Shown here: piece after piece, positions 7,348 to 16,889 of the stretch
Layout of the letters: each line of letters starts with the position of its first letter
Numbering within the stretch: position 1 is the first letter of the stretch
NCBI GenBank assembly: GCA_027858795.1
Contig: JAQICF010000106.1
Location: forward strand, 1 to 31,933
Length of the DNA: 31,933 nt
Direction: 5' to 3'
DNA from: Candidatus Delongbacteria bacterium
Lineage (GTDB): Bacteria; Delongbacteria; UBA4055
Made by a program: the position numbers and the translations under genes
Notes under the pieces: model-generated
Told to the model about the DNA's origin: nothing
What the model saw: only the letters and a program-made list of their open reading frames with translations
The model's database searches: none

Positions 7348-10224
7348 TTATTTCCTCTTCCCTACTTTCATCAAAGGTTGAGTATATTCATTATAAAGCT
7401 CAAATAAATACTCAATTCTAGCAGTTTCTGAAACAAACGGTTGTGGTCTGTAGCACAGATCAACTGCCTTGTCTAATTCTTGATGAGCTTTAACAAGTTT
7501 CGGTGGCATAGTTAAAGGATCGTAAAGATCGGCTAAACTACTATCCGGGAATTCTGCTCTCACATCTAAAACTTTATGTGCTTTTTCTTCAACTTTCTTT
7601 TTATTCTTTTCACTTGGTTCTTTTGGCCATGGGAAATTGTTATAAACAACTTTATTTGAGTATCTTAAACTTGTACCTAACATACCACATGTATATCTTA
7701 CCCAAGTCATATGGAAACTAGATGTTAACACTCCAAAATGATATATTGAAGCATTTGGAATAATTAAAGCTAAATTACTAGCTATCACTGAACAATCTTT
7801 AAAACCTATTGGGATATATTTTCTCAATCCAGATGACAAATTAGGAATAATTATATAGCCAGATGTAGGTTGTCTTATTTCACCAAACAATGTTGGATAA
7901 TTGGCTAATTTCCTTGTTGTTTCTCTTTTACTTGCGAGACGATATTTTTTCACAGATAATATCTTACTTCTTAAAATAGGTAGTTTATTCATCTCTAGGT
8001 TAGAATCAACTAACCAAAAACAATATCTTTTAATATTTTTAATAAATTCTGCGCCACCTGTAAAATCTCTTAAATATTTACTCCCTTCAGGTTCTAATTT
8101 TATATATTCATTTTTTTCTTCTTCTGAAAGTAACAAGTGACCACCATCATTAGGCATACTACCAAATACAATATTCGGTTTGTTACAAATAGGTTTTGAG
8201 CGAGGTAAAATTGAAACATCACTACCTTGTACTAAATAAGGATTGATATTATTAACTCTTTTTTCATTAATATCATCTGCATGATCAGAATAATCATAAA
8301 TCAATTTCTCATTTGTGTCTGTTTGAGCAAAACCAATTATTATAACATATACTTTTGCATTCCCTTTTGCTTCATTATTCCATTTAAACATTCTATGAGC
8401 AAAATGAATTTTAATATTAAATTTATAAAGATAATTCCACAATATCCCTGTTTGCTCTCCCTGTGAGATTGAATTAGTCGAAACAAATGCTACTTTAGTA
8501 TTACTTTTGTTTATATAATCAGCAGCTTTAACATACCAATTTGTCACATAATCTAGTACTCCAGAACCTTTCATATCATCAAAAATAATATTCATATCTT
8601 CTTTTTGATCTGAGCTTTGCTCTTTTTTTCCAACAAAAGGAGGATTACCTAGAATATAATCAACTTTGCCCCTATTTCTTGTATTCCATTTTTTATCTTC
8701 TAATGGCATACTTCCTTTTTTTATATTTACACCTTTTGTATAGATATTTATTGAATCATAATGAGCAATCGGTTCATTTACTTGTATTATATTTGTTTCA
8801 GTAGCTGTAATATCTAATGAACCACCTTCAATAATTGAATTCCAATCCATTCTGAGAGCATTTCCATGAACAATTTTTGCTGCTTTCTTCAATGGAAGTC
8901 TTGCAAAGTATTGTCCAAATTCTTCAGAAACTAACATATTCATTTGATGGTCGATTAGCCACATAGCTACTTCTGCGATTCTTGCAGGAAATTCATCAAT
9001 CTCAATACCATAGAATTGATCAACATCTATCCAGATTATATCTTCAATGCTTAAGAAAGTTTGATCTTTTCTATATAATTCTCTTAAAATATCAATTTCA
9101 AGCAATCTTAGCTCTCTGTAAGAAATAATTAAAAAATTACCACTTCCACAAGCTGGATCAAGAAATTTTAAAGTAGATAATTTCTTGTGAAATTCCTGTA
9201 ATTTCTTACTATTGGATTTAATTTTTTCAAATTCTGCTCTAAGATCATCTAAAAATAAGGGTTTTATTAGTTTTAAAATATTCTTTTCAGAAGTATAGTG
9301 AGCACCTAAATTTCTTCTTTGTTCAGGATTCATAACTGACTGAAACAAAGAACCGAAGATCGCAGGAGATATTTTACCCCAATCAAGAGCAGAAGCTTCG
9401 AGAAGTATATCTCGCATGTGTGAATTAAAAGCAGCTATAGGTAAAAACTCTTCAAATAATTTACCGTTTATGTAAGGAAATTGTGCTAAATGCTCATCAA
9501 GATTTCTTAATCGTTTATCTTTGGGAGTATTCAATATTTGAAAAAATTGTGCAATTAAAGCACCTAAATTACTTCCATCTTTGTTTGTTTTTTGCTCAAT
9601 AAATTCTTTGAAAATATCTTTTTCAAAAATACCTGTATCGTCAGCAAATAATACAAACAATAAACGAACAAGATAAACTTCCAATGGATGCCCTTCATAA
9701 CCGAAGCCCTTAAGCTGGTCATGCAATTTTCCCATTAGTTCCGCAGCTTGAATATTTACAGGATCTTCTTCTTTAAAACTTCGCTTTTGATAACCTGCTA
9801 TAAAGCCAAATAGTTTTACGTTTTTATAAAAATCTTTGATCTGAAATTCATGTTCAGTTCGTTCATCGAGATCAAAAAGCTTAATTCTTTCAAAGTCTGA
9901 TACAAGAATATACTTTGGAAGTTCATGCTCTTTTAAACCAGGGAAATAATCGGTTGCTTGCTCATATGCTTTGTTAAGGTCTTTTCCCTTTGATTTATGC
10001 TCAACTAATAGAGTTCCTTTCCAGAATAGATCAATAAAACCTTGATTGCCACTGAGTTTCTTAACAGGTTCTTCAAATGTAGCTATTCTTCTTCTAGAAA
10101 TACCAAATACATTAAAAAAGTCATTCCAAAAACTATCTTTTTCGGCACGCTCTTTAGTTTCTCCTGCCCACTCTTTTGTGAATTGCAGAGCTCTATCTTT
10201 AATTTCATTCCAACTTAATGCCAT
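7348..10224 (-). CDS. MmeI-like type IIG restriction endonuclease-methyltransferase
   Basis: A single 958-residue polypeptide expected to both modify and cut DNA. An N-terminal PD-(D/E)XK nuclease is visible as D65, then E75-H-K77 (GFIDLFWKG, LLVEHKSKG), the same D-x9-E-x-K spacing as in MmeI. A helical linker (about 150-300) follows, with the motif NLGAHYTSE leading into the gamma-class N6-adenine methyltransferase: DPACGSGNF (motif I, 356-364), YGIEIDEFPARIAE, and NPPF (motif IV, 527-530). A target-recognition region (about 640-850) and a C-terminal helical part follow. No catalytic residue appears lost. It starts 14 bases after the HTH-Panacea gene, with an AAAGG site, and is followed by the membrane protein 16 bases on. 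The recognition sequence cannot be predicted. Confidence 0.9.
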   Translation of the reverse strand: MALSWNEIKDRALQFTKEWAGETKERAEKDSFWNDFFNVFGISRRRIATFEEPVKKLSGNQGFIDLFWKGTLLVEHKSKGKDLNKAYEQATDYFPGLKEHELPKYILVSDFERIKLFDLDERTEHEFQIKDFYKNVKLFGFIAGYQKRSFKEEDPVNIQAAELMGKLHDQLKGFGYEGHPLEVYLVRLLFVLFADDTGIFEKDIFKEFIEQKTNKDGSNLGALIAQFFQILNTPKDKRLRNLDEHLAQFPYINGKLFEEFLPIAAFNSHMRDILLEASALDWGKISPAIFGSLFQSVMNPEQRRNLGAHYTSEKNILKLIKPLFLDDLRAEFEKIKSNSKKLQEFHKKLSTLKFLDPACGSGNFLIISYRELRLLEIDILRELYRKDQTFLSIEDIIWIDVDQFYGIEIDEFPARIAEVAMWLIDHQMNMLVSEEFGQYFARLPLKKAAKIVHGNALRMDWNSIIEGGSLDITATETNIIQVNEPIAHYDSINIYTKGVNIKKGSMPLEDKKWNTRNRGKVDYILGNPPFVGKKEQSSDQKEDMNIIFDDMKGSGVLDYVTNWYVKAADYINKSNTKVAFVSTNSISQGEQTGILWNYLYKFNIKIHFAHRMFKWNNEAKGNAKVYVIIIGFAQTDTNEKLIYDYSDHADDINEKRVNNINPYLVQGSDVSILPRSKPICNKPNIVFGSMPNDGGHLLLSEEEKNEYIKLEPEGSKYLRDFTGGAEFIKNIKRYCFWLVDSNLEMNKLPILRSKILSVKKYRLASKRETTRKLANYPTLFGEIRQPTSGYIIIPNLSSGLRKYIPIGFKDCSVIASNLALIIPNASIYHFGVLTSSFHMTWVRYTCGMLGTSLRYSNKVVYNNFPWPKEPSEKNKKKVEEKAHKVLDVRAEFPDSSLADLYDPLTMPPKLVKAHQELDKAVDLCYRPQPFVSETARIEYLFELYNEYTQPLMKVGKRK

Positions 10225-10238
10225 AATAATTCCTTTAT

Positions 10239-11006
10239 CTAATCATAAACTCTTACAGAAGTATCTTGTGTTCTATAGAATACACCTTCGTATTCAATTT
10301 CTTCACCTTCCTTTGCAGTGATCCATGGTACATCTTTATGAGAGAATTCACTTAATTCTTTAGCATTCATATCACTCAATCTTTCAAGCTCAGTATCTAT
10401 ATGCTTGATCTCTCGTGCAGTTAATAAATCTAGATTTGCCAATCTTCTAGGCAGATATTTCTTTTGATTAAATTCGTAGTATGACTTATCTATTTGCTCT
10501 AATTCCTCTTTTTCTATCATATCTTCAGTAATTTTCTTAAAAGCAATAGGTGTTGGACCATAATGGTTCTTTATATAATGAGCACCCATTAATTGTTCTT
10601 CAAATTTTTCATAATAATCAAAGTCAATGAAGTATAGTATTTTATATAAAACAGTTTCACCAATATTTGGTTTTGCACCTACTTTTGACAGAATATATAA
10701 AAGAACTTCTTTAAATTTATCAATCCTATTTTGAGGGACGCTTATCCTATATTCTGTCTTAGATTCCTCTACTGACTCATTTTCTATTTCTATATGATAT
10801 TCTTTTGGTTCTGTTTCAGTCACAAATTTATCAAATGGCATTCCAAATAAATGGGCAAGTTTTCTACTTTCTCCAAGAGAAACATCCCTATTGCCATTTT
10901 CAATCTGTGTATATGTCTGTCGTGTTAAGCCAATATAAGTTGCAACACTTTCTTGAGAATAATTCATTTTCTCTCTCATTCTTTTAATGAATTCATTCAT
11001 TGCCAT
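10239..11006 (-). CDS. HTH (Xre) plus Panacea/DUF4065 domain regulator or antitoxin
   Basis: The 255-residue protein has an N-terminal Xre-type helix-turn-helix (about 5-62: SQESVATYIGLTRQTYTQIE) and a C-terminal Panacea (DUF4065, SocA-like) domain (about 95-235), recognised by LYKILYFIDFDYYE, then HYGPTP, and the late LSEFSHKDVPW. Panacea is known as a promiscuous antitoxin domain that neutralises diverse toxins, often together with an HTH. Here no small toxin sits beside it; the partner in the operon is the type IIG enzyme, so it may act as a control protein for restriction or as a guard. AGAGGTGG precedes ATG 11006. A consensus-like promoter lies upstream. Confidence 0.85.
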   Translation of the reverse strand: MAMNEFIKRMREKMNYSQESVATYIGLTRQTYTQIENGNRDVSLGESRKLAHLFGMPFDKFVTETEPKEYHIEIENESVEESKTEYRISVPQNRIDKFKEVLLYILSKVGAKPNIGETVLYKILYFIDFDYYEKFEEQLMGAHYIKNHYGPTPIAFKKITEDMIEKEELEQIDKSYYEFNQKKYLPRRLANLDLLTAREIKHIDTELERLSDMNAKELSEFSHKDVPWITAKEGEEIEYEGVFYRTQDTSVRVYD

Positions 11007-11038
11007 GATACCACCTCTTTCATTTAACTCCTATTTGA

Positions 11039-11067
11039 AGTATAGCAATGTATAATATATTTGTCAA
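11039..11067 (-). promoter_or_regulatory. Sigma70-type promoter of the Panacea/type IIG operon
   Basis: On the minus strand TTGACA (11067-11062) is followed by exactly 17 bases and TATACT (11044-11039), 32 bases before the start codon. The surrounding bases contain two GACAAA copies and an AT-rich TATAATATA stretch that could be the binding site of the HTH protein itself. This is the clearest promoter in the window. Confidence 0.75.
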
Positions 11068-11106
11068 TTGTTTTGTCTATTATTTTTTACATTATACTGC
11101 GAGAAT

Positions 11107-11136
11107 AAAAAAAGGTTGAATATTTTTCTCAACCTT
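11107..11136 (-). terminator. Intrinsic terminator downstream of fhs
   Basis: On the minus strand AAGGTTGA (11136-11129) pairs with TCAACCTT (11119-11112) around a nine-base loop and is followed by a run of seven T. It lies about 130 bases after the fhs stop and separates fhs from the operon that starts at 11006. Confidence 0.75.
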
Positions 11137-11156
11137 CCTTTGTTCTTTTGAGTCGT

Positions 11157-11220
11157 GAGACGCGATAAATCGTCGTTTCTACAGAATCCCTTCAGGTTGA
11201 ACACATGGGTTCAACCCTAC
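11157..11220. repeat. Two dispersed hairpin repeats between fhs and its terminator
   Basis: The first hairpin (11157-11179) pairs GAGACGCGAT with ATCGTCGTTTC imperfectly. The second (11195-11216) pairs GTTGAAC (11196-11202) with GTTCAAC (11209-11215) and is followed by CCCTAC. The second recurs with the same arms and loop at 21450-21469. Between here and the fhs stop is a short run of near-repeats of CATACCT/AATACCT, also seen at 20720-20760. Confidence 0.6.
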
Positions 11221-11264
11221 AATCTTCACCTCATACCTTATACTTGATACTTAATACCTAATAA

Positions 11265-12935
11265 TTAGAACAATCCAGAAATATTCCCTTCATTGTCAAT
11301 ATCAATACTCATTGCTGCCGGAACTTCCGGTAATCCTGGCATTCTCATTATATCACCCGTTATAGGCACAAGAAATCCGGCTCCTGAAGATATCTGTATC
11401 TCTCTTACTGTTACAATGAAATCCTTAGGTCTTCCGAGTAATTTAGGATTGTCTGATAATGACTTCTGTGTTTTTGCAATACAAACAGGTAATTTATCTA
11501 ACCCGAGTTTTTGAATTCTTTTTATATCATTTTTAGCCTGTGGTCGGAAGTCAATAGCTTCAGCACCATAGATAGTTTTTGCTATCTTTTCAATTTTTTC
11601 CTCAATAGACCAATTCCAGTCATAAAGCGGAGTAAATTCATGAGAGCATTTTTCAGCTACTTCAATTACTACTTTTCCAAGTTCTTTTCCGCCTTCACCC
11701 CCATTTTCCCAGACATCAGCAATAGCAACACGGACATTTTTACTCTCAACAAATTCTTTGACAATTTTCAATTCTTCATCAGTATCGGTATAGAACTTAT
11801 TGATAGCCACGACAGAACAAATATTAAAATGAGCCATATTTTCAAGATGTTTCTCTAGATTTACTAAACCCTTTTTCAATGCATCAGTGTTCTCTATAGT
11901 AAGTTCTTTTATTTTTGCACCACCATGGAATTTCAATGCTCTTATTGTAGCTACTAAGACAACTGCACTCGGACTCAATCCGGCTGAAACACATTTTATA
12001 TCAAAAAATTTCTCAGCTCCAAGATCGAAACCAAATCCGGCTTCGGTAACAACATAATCGCTCAATGACAAACCCATTCGTGTAGCTATAACTGAGTTGG
12101 TACCTTGAGCTATATTTGCAAAAGGTCCTCCATGAATTATTGCAGGATTTCCACCGATGGTCTGAACAAGATTAGGTTTGATAGCATCCTTTAACAAAGC
12201 TGCCATAGCTCCGTTCACCTTCAGATCTCTTACAAATACAGGCTTCTTCTGCCATGTATAACCTACAAATATATTACCCAGTCTTTTCTTCAGATCATCA
12301 AGATTATCACTTAAACATAATGCCGCCATAACTTCAGAAGCAGCTGTGATATCAAAACCTGTCTCCCTCGGGATACCATTTTTTGTACCACCTAGCCCAA
12401 TGACTATATCTCTCAAAGAACGGTCATTCATATCCATCACTCTACGCCAACTAATCGTTCTTGTATCAAAATTCAGTCCGTTCTTTTTACTCTGAATTTC
12501 ATTATCAATCACAGCAGCAAGTAAATTGTTAGCTTTTTCAATTGCATTTAGGTCACCAGTGAAATGTAGATTGATATCTTCCATTGGTAAAACCTGAGCA
12601 TATCCCCCACCTGCTGCTCCACCTTTTATACCGAAAACAGGTCCGAGGGATGGTTCTCTTAAAACTACAGTAGATTTTTTACCTAGTATATTCAATGCCT
12701 GATTTAATCCTATTGAAATTGTTGTCTTACCTTCTCCGGCAGGGGTTGGTGTGATCGCGGAAACCAGGACCAACTTACTTTTCTTAACTTTTTCAAGATC
12801 TATTAAACTTAAAGGGAGTTTTGCCTTGTATTTTCCGTAATATTCCAGATCTTCTTCTTTTATATTCAGTTTTTGAGCTATCGTTGAGATATGCTCGATC
12901 TTGGCTGCCTTAGCAATTTCAATATCAGTTTTCAT
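11265..12935 (-). CDS. fhs: Formate-tetrahydrofolate ligase
   Basis: The enzyme makes 10-formyl-tetrahydrofolate from formate, THF and ATP in one-carbon metabolism; in acetogens it is part of the methyl branch of the Wood-Ljungdahl pathway. The 556-residue length is typical. The ATP loop TPTPAGEGKTT (about 63-72) and the family signature GIKGGAAGGGYAQV (102-115) are intact, as is the C-terminal LPEVPAAMSIDID. AGGAGATAG precedes the ATG. It stands alone: folD and other folate genes are not adjacent, so its metabolic context is not shown by the window. Confidence 0.97.
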   Translation of the reverse strand: MKTDIEIAKAAKIEHISTIAQKLNIKEEDLEYYGKYKAKLPLSLIDLEKVKKSKLVLVSAITPTPAGEGKTTISIGLNQALNILGKKSTVVLREPSLGPVFGIKGGAAGGGYAQVLPMEDINLHFTGDLNAIEKANNLLAAVIDNEIQSKKNGLNFDTRTISWRRVMDMNDRSLRDIVIGLGGTKNGIPRETGFDITAASEVMAALCLSDNLDDLKKRLGNIFVGYTWQKKPVFVRDLKVNGAMAALLKDAIKPNLVQTIGGNPAIIHGGPFANIAQGTNSVIATRMGLSLSDYVVTEAGFGFDLGAEKFFDIKCVSAGLSPSAVVLVATIRALKFHGGAKIKELTIENTDALKKGLVNLEKHLENMAHFNICSVVAINKFYTDTDEELKIVKEFVESKNVRVAIADVWENGGEGGKELGKVVIEVAEKCSHEFTPLYDWNWSIEEKIEKIAKTIYGAEAIDFRPQAKNDIKRIQKLGLDKLPVCIAKTQKSLSDNPKLLGRPKDFIVTVREIQISSGAGFLVPITGDIMRMPGLPEVPAAMSIDIDNEGNISGLF

Positions 12936-13089
12936 TTTCTATCTCCTAAAATTTAAAAGTCATTTATTGTTTAAGGTTAGACTATTTATATATTCTAATA
13001 ACATACTAAAAAAATCGCCAATTTTCAAGACAAATATTACTATATTCAATTAATTTAATATTTTACTAAGAAATAATATTTTCGTACGA

Positions 13090-13138
13090 GTTCAACATCT
13101 TGAACCCTTGGTGATTTCTGGGCATAAGATATTATGCC
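13090..13138. repeat. Two short dyads after the acyl-activating gene
   Basis: GTTCAA/TTGAAC (13090-13105) is followed by CCCTTGGTG, a degenerate version of the hairpin-plus-CTTGGTG repeat common to the right of the window. GGCATAA/TTATGCC (13121-13138) overlaps the stop codon of the minus-strand gene. Neither has a T-run on the minus strand, so I do not call a terminator. Confidence 0.35.
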
Positions 13139-15606
13139 ACTACATTATAATTAATCTTTTCAGATATCATATTTTTTACCTTTTCTACGATAGAATCGAT
13201 CGTGAGTTCTTTTGGATATACAGGCTCTAAGAAATCTACATTTACCTTAGTGAAAGGTTTTGGAAATATCGATCCTGTGGATAAAGCATGATAAGCTCCG
13301 TTAATAGCAACAGGAACAACAGGAACATCAAGCTCTTTACTCAGAATCGCAAATGTCTTTTTAAATTCACCTAACTTGCCGGTTTTTGTTCTTGTTCCCT
13401 CTGGGAAAATAATAATATTTTTCTTCATTTTAAGAACTTCGGCCATCTTCTGAATTGAACCTTTAAGATCTTTACTTATGTCCATTACTATAACATTATT
13501 TCTTTTAGCCAAAGCCTTAAAAAACCAATTCTTAACATGCTTTTTCTTCGCATAAAAAAAGGTGTCCTTCATTATTTTTCTACTGATTACAGATGATACG
13601 AATAGTCCGTCAATAAAACTTTGATGATTAGGTGCAATGATAAAAGGTCCTTCAGGTAAATTTTTGCATCCTTTTGTCTTAAATCTAAAGTATATCTTGA
13701 GGAATCTCTTTGAAAGGCTTTTAATAAAATTCTGAGTAAACCATGATTTTGGCAGTTTGACATTAACTTTTTCCTTTAGAGTAGCAGTCCAATTAATACT
13801 TTCGAACTTATGCCAAAGTTTGTGGTCTTTAATATGATCGACGATCTCCTTCACTGATGGAAAATTAAATAGTTTATCCTCATCAATTTTTACTCCAAAA
13901 GTCTGTTCTATATAGCTGAGAAAACCTAATTTACCCAGTGAATCAAGTCCCAGGTCATACTCTATATGATGATCAGGGTAAATATTCATTTTAGTCAGAT
14001 CGGACAGGAAAGTTTTCACTGCATGATATTCTTCGCTGTCAGGCTCTTTTATCTTTGATCTGTCTATCTCAGGTCTGTTTATCATTTCAGCAAGTTTAAA
14101 TCTCTGGATCTTACTTAATCTTGTCCTAGGGATATCTTCCTTAGTTATAGTAAATTGGGTTATCCTTTTGTATGAACTTAGTTTTGCATTGAATTCAGGC
14201 AGTATCTCATCTTTGCAATATTTATCAATATCCTTGACACCTTTCTCTGAGAAACCCTGAAAATTAGGTACAATAACTGCGTGAAGTTTTTCTTCATACA
14301 TCAATACAGCTGCTTCTTTTATGAAAGAATCTAATTTTTCCAGCTTTGTTTCAAGTTCTACAGGATTGATATTTTTACCGTTTGAAAGTACAATTATTTC
14401 TTTAGTTCTTCCGGTTATTCTTAAGAATCCTTTTTTATCCAGTGTACCGATATCTCCTGTGTACAACCAACCATCCTTGAGAACAGCGGCAGTCTCTTCA
14501 GGTCTATTATAATATCCTTTCATCACATTTGGGCCTTTGGCAACAACTTCACCATCTCTGATCTCAACTGTTACTCCGGGTAATGCCTGTCCAGCAGATC
14601 CTATCTTGATCTTTCCGGGTCTTGTAAAAGTTATCATCGGAGCTGATTCAGTCATACCGAATCCTTCAAGAACATCTAGACCGATAGTCACAAAGAAATT
14701 ACCGACTTCCTTGTTCAATGCTGCTCCACCTGACACAAATGTCTTTACATGTCCACCTAAACCCTCGTGAACTTTCTTGAATATTTTTTTCCCGATTGTT
14801 TTACTACCGAGAAGATCTACAATTTTGTATAAATTTCTGGCTAGAAAACTTGCATCTATCTTTGCTTTAATCCCTCTGTATAAAAGCTCATAGAATCTTG
14901 GTACACCAACTAGGATGTTCACTTCATTATTCTTCAGAGTTTCTTTTACATCCTCAGACTGCATTGAAGGTGACATAGCAATACTTCCTCCTGATGCCAG
15001 AGGTGCCATCATTGTTCCGGCTAAAGGAAAAATGTGATGTAATGGTAACAACATTAAAGTTTCTTTATTTACTGTGAAGATCGGAACATTCTTTGTCACT
15101 CCTTCAATATTTGCGATCAAGTTCTTATAAGAGAGCATAACACCCTTCGGGCTGCCTGTAGTACCTGAAGTATAAATGATCACAGCTGTTCTTTCAATAT
15201 CATCAGTGATCGAGAATTCTGTTTTGGATACTTCTTCTTTGAGATCTATTTCATCAAAGTTGAATGTTTGTATCTCATAGTCCAGCTTTTCAGATATCTT
15301 TGCAAAATTATCTTTGGTTCCGTTACTGTAAAAGATCAATTCAGGCTTACAGTCATTTAAGATATATGCTACATCGTCAACTGAGGACATAAAATCTACA
15401 GGAACAACTACAGAATCATTCTTCCAACCTGAGAAGAAAGAATATATCCACTCTACCCTATTCTCTGAAAAGATCGCTATTTTCTCATATTTCTTTTCTT
15501 TGAACAGATTAGAAAATCTGTCAATATTCTCTAACAGACCTTTGTAACTAATCTTATCAGTCTTGGTCTTTAAAGCTATTTTATCTAAATATTTTGTACA
15601 TATCAT
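13132..15606 (-). CDS. AMP-forming acyl ligase - ACP - PlsC acyltransferase fusion
   Basis: An 824-residue three-domain protein. Residues 1-510 are an acyl-adenylate ligase: YTSGTTGSPKG (145-155), EGFGMTE (314-320), YTGD (382-385) and the hinge region ITGRTKEI (397-404). Residues about 525-600 are an acyl-carrier-like domain with DLGLDSLG, where Ser556 is the likely phosphopantetheine site. Residues about 620-824 are a PlsC acyltransferase with NHQSFID (His661-x4-Asp666) and FPEGTR (734-739). Such a protein could activate a fatty acid, hold it on its own carrier and pass it to a lysophospholipid or glycerol phosphate. The domain order is opposite to E. coli Aas, which has the acyltransferase first. 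AAGGAT precedes the ATG. Confidence 0.87.
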   Translation of the reverse strand: MICTKYLDKIALKTKTDKISYKGLLENIDRFSNLFKEKKYEKIAIFSENRVEWIYSFFSGWKNDSVVVPVDFMSSVDDVAYILNDCKPELIFYSNGTKDNFAKISEKLDYEIQTFNFDEIDLKEEVSKTEFSITDDIERTAVIIYTSGTTGSPKGVMLSYKNLIANIEGVTKNVPIFTVNKETLMLLPLHHIFPLAGTMMAPLASGGSIAMSPSMQSEDVKETLKNNEVNILVGVPRFYELLYRGIKAKIDASFLARNLYKIVDLLGSKTIGKKIFKKVHEGLGGHVKTFVSGGAALNKEVGNFFVTIGLDVLEGFGMTESAPMITFTRPGKIKIGSAGQALPGVTVEIRDGEVVAKGPNVMKGYYNRPEETAAVLKDGWLYTGDIGTLDKKGFLRITGRTKEIIVLSNGKNINPVELETKLEKLDSFIKEAAVLMYEEKLHAVIVPNFQGFSEKGVKDIDKYCKDEILPEFNAKLSSYKRITQFTITKEDIPRTRLSKIQRFKLAEMINRPEIDRSKIKEPDSEEYHAVKTFLSDLTKMNIYPDHHIEYDLGLDSLGKLGFLSYIEQTFGVKIDEDKLFNFPSVKEIVDHIKDHKLWHKFESINWTATLKEKVNVKLPKSWFTQNFIKSLSKRFLKIYFRFKTKGCKNLPEGPFIIAPNHQSFIDGLFVSSVISRKIMKDTFFYAKKKHVKNWFFKALAKRNNVIVMDISKDLKGSIQKMAEVLKMKKNIIIFPEGTRTKTGKLGEFKKTFAILSKELDVPVVPVAINGAYHALSTGSIFPKPFTKVNVDFLEPVYPKELTIDSIVEKVKNMISEKINYNVVA

Positions 15607-15726
15607 TATAATATCCTTATCTTTATTTCAACCTTATAGTAAATATAGCATTTTTTCGTATATTTTTCTACGATAAAATACTTTTAAAATCGGTGATAAG
15701 CAAAGTAAATTTATGAATATTTCCAT

Positions 15727-15758
15727 AATAAAAAAAGACGCTATGAAAACGTCTTTTA
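15727..15758 (-). terminator. Intrinsic terminator of the 15783 gene
   Basis: On the minus strand AAAAGACG (15757-15750) pairs with CGTCTTTT (15740-15733) around a nine-base loop, and the T-run continues for several bases. It lies about 25 bases after the stop codon of the secreted protein at 15783, separating it from the acyl ligase downstream. Confidence 0.8.
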
Positions 15759-15782
15759 GGATTTTAGATTTACGAATTAGAT

Positions 15783-16850
15783 TTAATTCACAGCTACAAC
15801 ATAATAGAATAGTTTAGTCTCACTATTAGAGCCAGTCCAGCTTGTTACATTGTATGATCCGTTACCAACCTCCATAAATCCTGTGTACGGGTCAGTAGAA
15901 GAATACACTTTGTATGAAGTTGCACCTGTTACTGCATTCCAGGAAACTGTAACTTCAGATCCGTCATTAGAAATATAAACATTAATTGGAATTCCGGGTA
16001 TTGTTGTAAAAGTCTTGTCAAAACCATTGGTTGTTCCTCCAACGCTTACACCAACAACTCTATAATGATAGGTTATTCCATTTCCTAAACCGGTTATACT
16101 TTTACTGACCGGTGTATCTGTTGATCCTGTTACAGGACTTTGGTCAGCAGTTACGGTTGTACCATAATCCGTATCAAATCCATATTCAAATGTTACAGTT
16201 GTACTTTCATCGTTAGCATTCACTATTCCGTTTAAAGTCGTACCGGTCGTACCTGTTCCGGTCGCTGCATTCGTTGTTACTGTTGGAGGTGAGGATGAAG
16301 GAACCATCGTAAACTGAAAATTATCAATCATGAAATATTTCGTATCATTTGTTCCATAAGGCTCAATTTCAAACTCAATTTCATCAATAGCAATTGACGA
16401 ATAACTACTTAAATTAACATAGGTATAATAGTTATTTACAGAAGAATTGTTTATTTCATTATAATATAGAGTGTGAGTGAATTGAGTTGCTCCACCTAAC
16501 TTCCCTCTGAATACAAGATTATTATTTGTAGATACAACATAGTTATCATCCCTAACTGGGGTTATATACATATCGTTAGCATAAAAGTTTGATGAATTTG
16601 TAAATGAACCAACTACACCGCCGGCTGGAATAGGGTCGTCTATATTCTCCATAAAGTAATTATCATCAAAACCAAAACCGGTTCTATTAACTACCTTAAA
16701 ATATCCGGTTGCATTAAAGGTAGCACCTCCTTCTGTAAAAGTTGTACCTCCAACAGTCTCACCGTTAAAAGTTTCTGTGGTTTGCGCTGAAACACTAACA
16801 GTAAACATTAATAACATGAGTATCAACATTGTCTTGAATAAGTTTTTCAT
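15783..16850 (-). CDS. Secreted protein with fibronectin-III-like C-terminus (paralog A)
   Basis: The 355-residue product has a clear signal peptide (about 1-22, ending SVSAQ). Residues about 23-185 form a beta-rich Asn/Thr/Gly-rich domain of unknown family. Residues about 187-280 look like an Ig/FN3-like sheet (VTFEYGFDTDYGTTV, then ITYHYRVVGVS). The last about 75 residues are another FN3-like module with VTVSWNAVTGATSYKVYSS and ending FYYVVAVN. That last module is nearly the same as in the next gene, so the two are paralogs that share or exchange a domain. There is no lipobox, no LPXTG and no obvious type IX tail. A surface or extracellular role is likely; the ligand is unknown. Confidence 0.65.
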   Translation of the reverse strand: MKNLFKTMLILMLLMFTVSVSAQTTETFNGETVGGTTFTEGGATFNATGYFKVVNRTGFGFDDNYFMENIDDPIPAGGVVGSFTNSSNFYANDMYITPVRDDNYVVSTNNNLVFRGKLGGATQFTHTLYYNEINNSSVNNYYTYVNLSSYSSIAIDEIEFEIEPYGTNDTKYFMIDNFQFTMVPSSSPPTVTTNAATGTGTTGTTLNGIVNANDESTTVTFEYGFDTDYGTTVTADQSPVTGSTDTPVSKSITGLGNGITYHYRVVGVSVGGTTNGFDKTFTTIPGIPINVYISNDGSEVTVSWNAVTGATSYKVYSSTDPYTGFMEVGNGSYNVTSWTGSNSETKLFYYVVAVN

Positions 16851-16889
16851 TTTTACCCCAAATTTTCTATATCAATCTAATTATTATTT

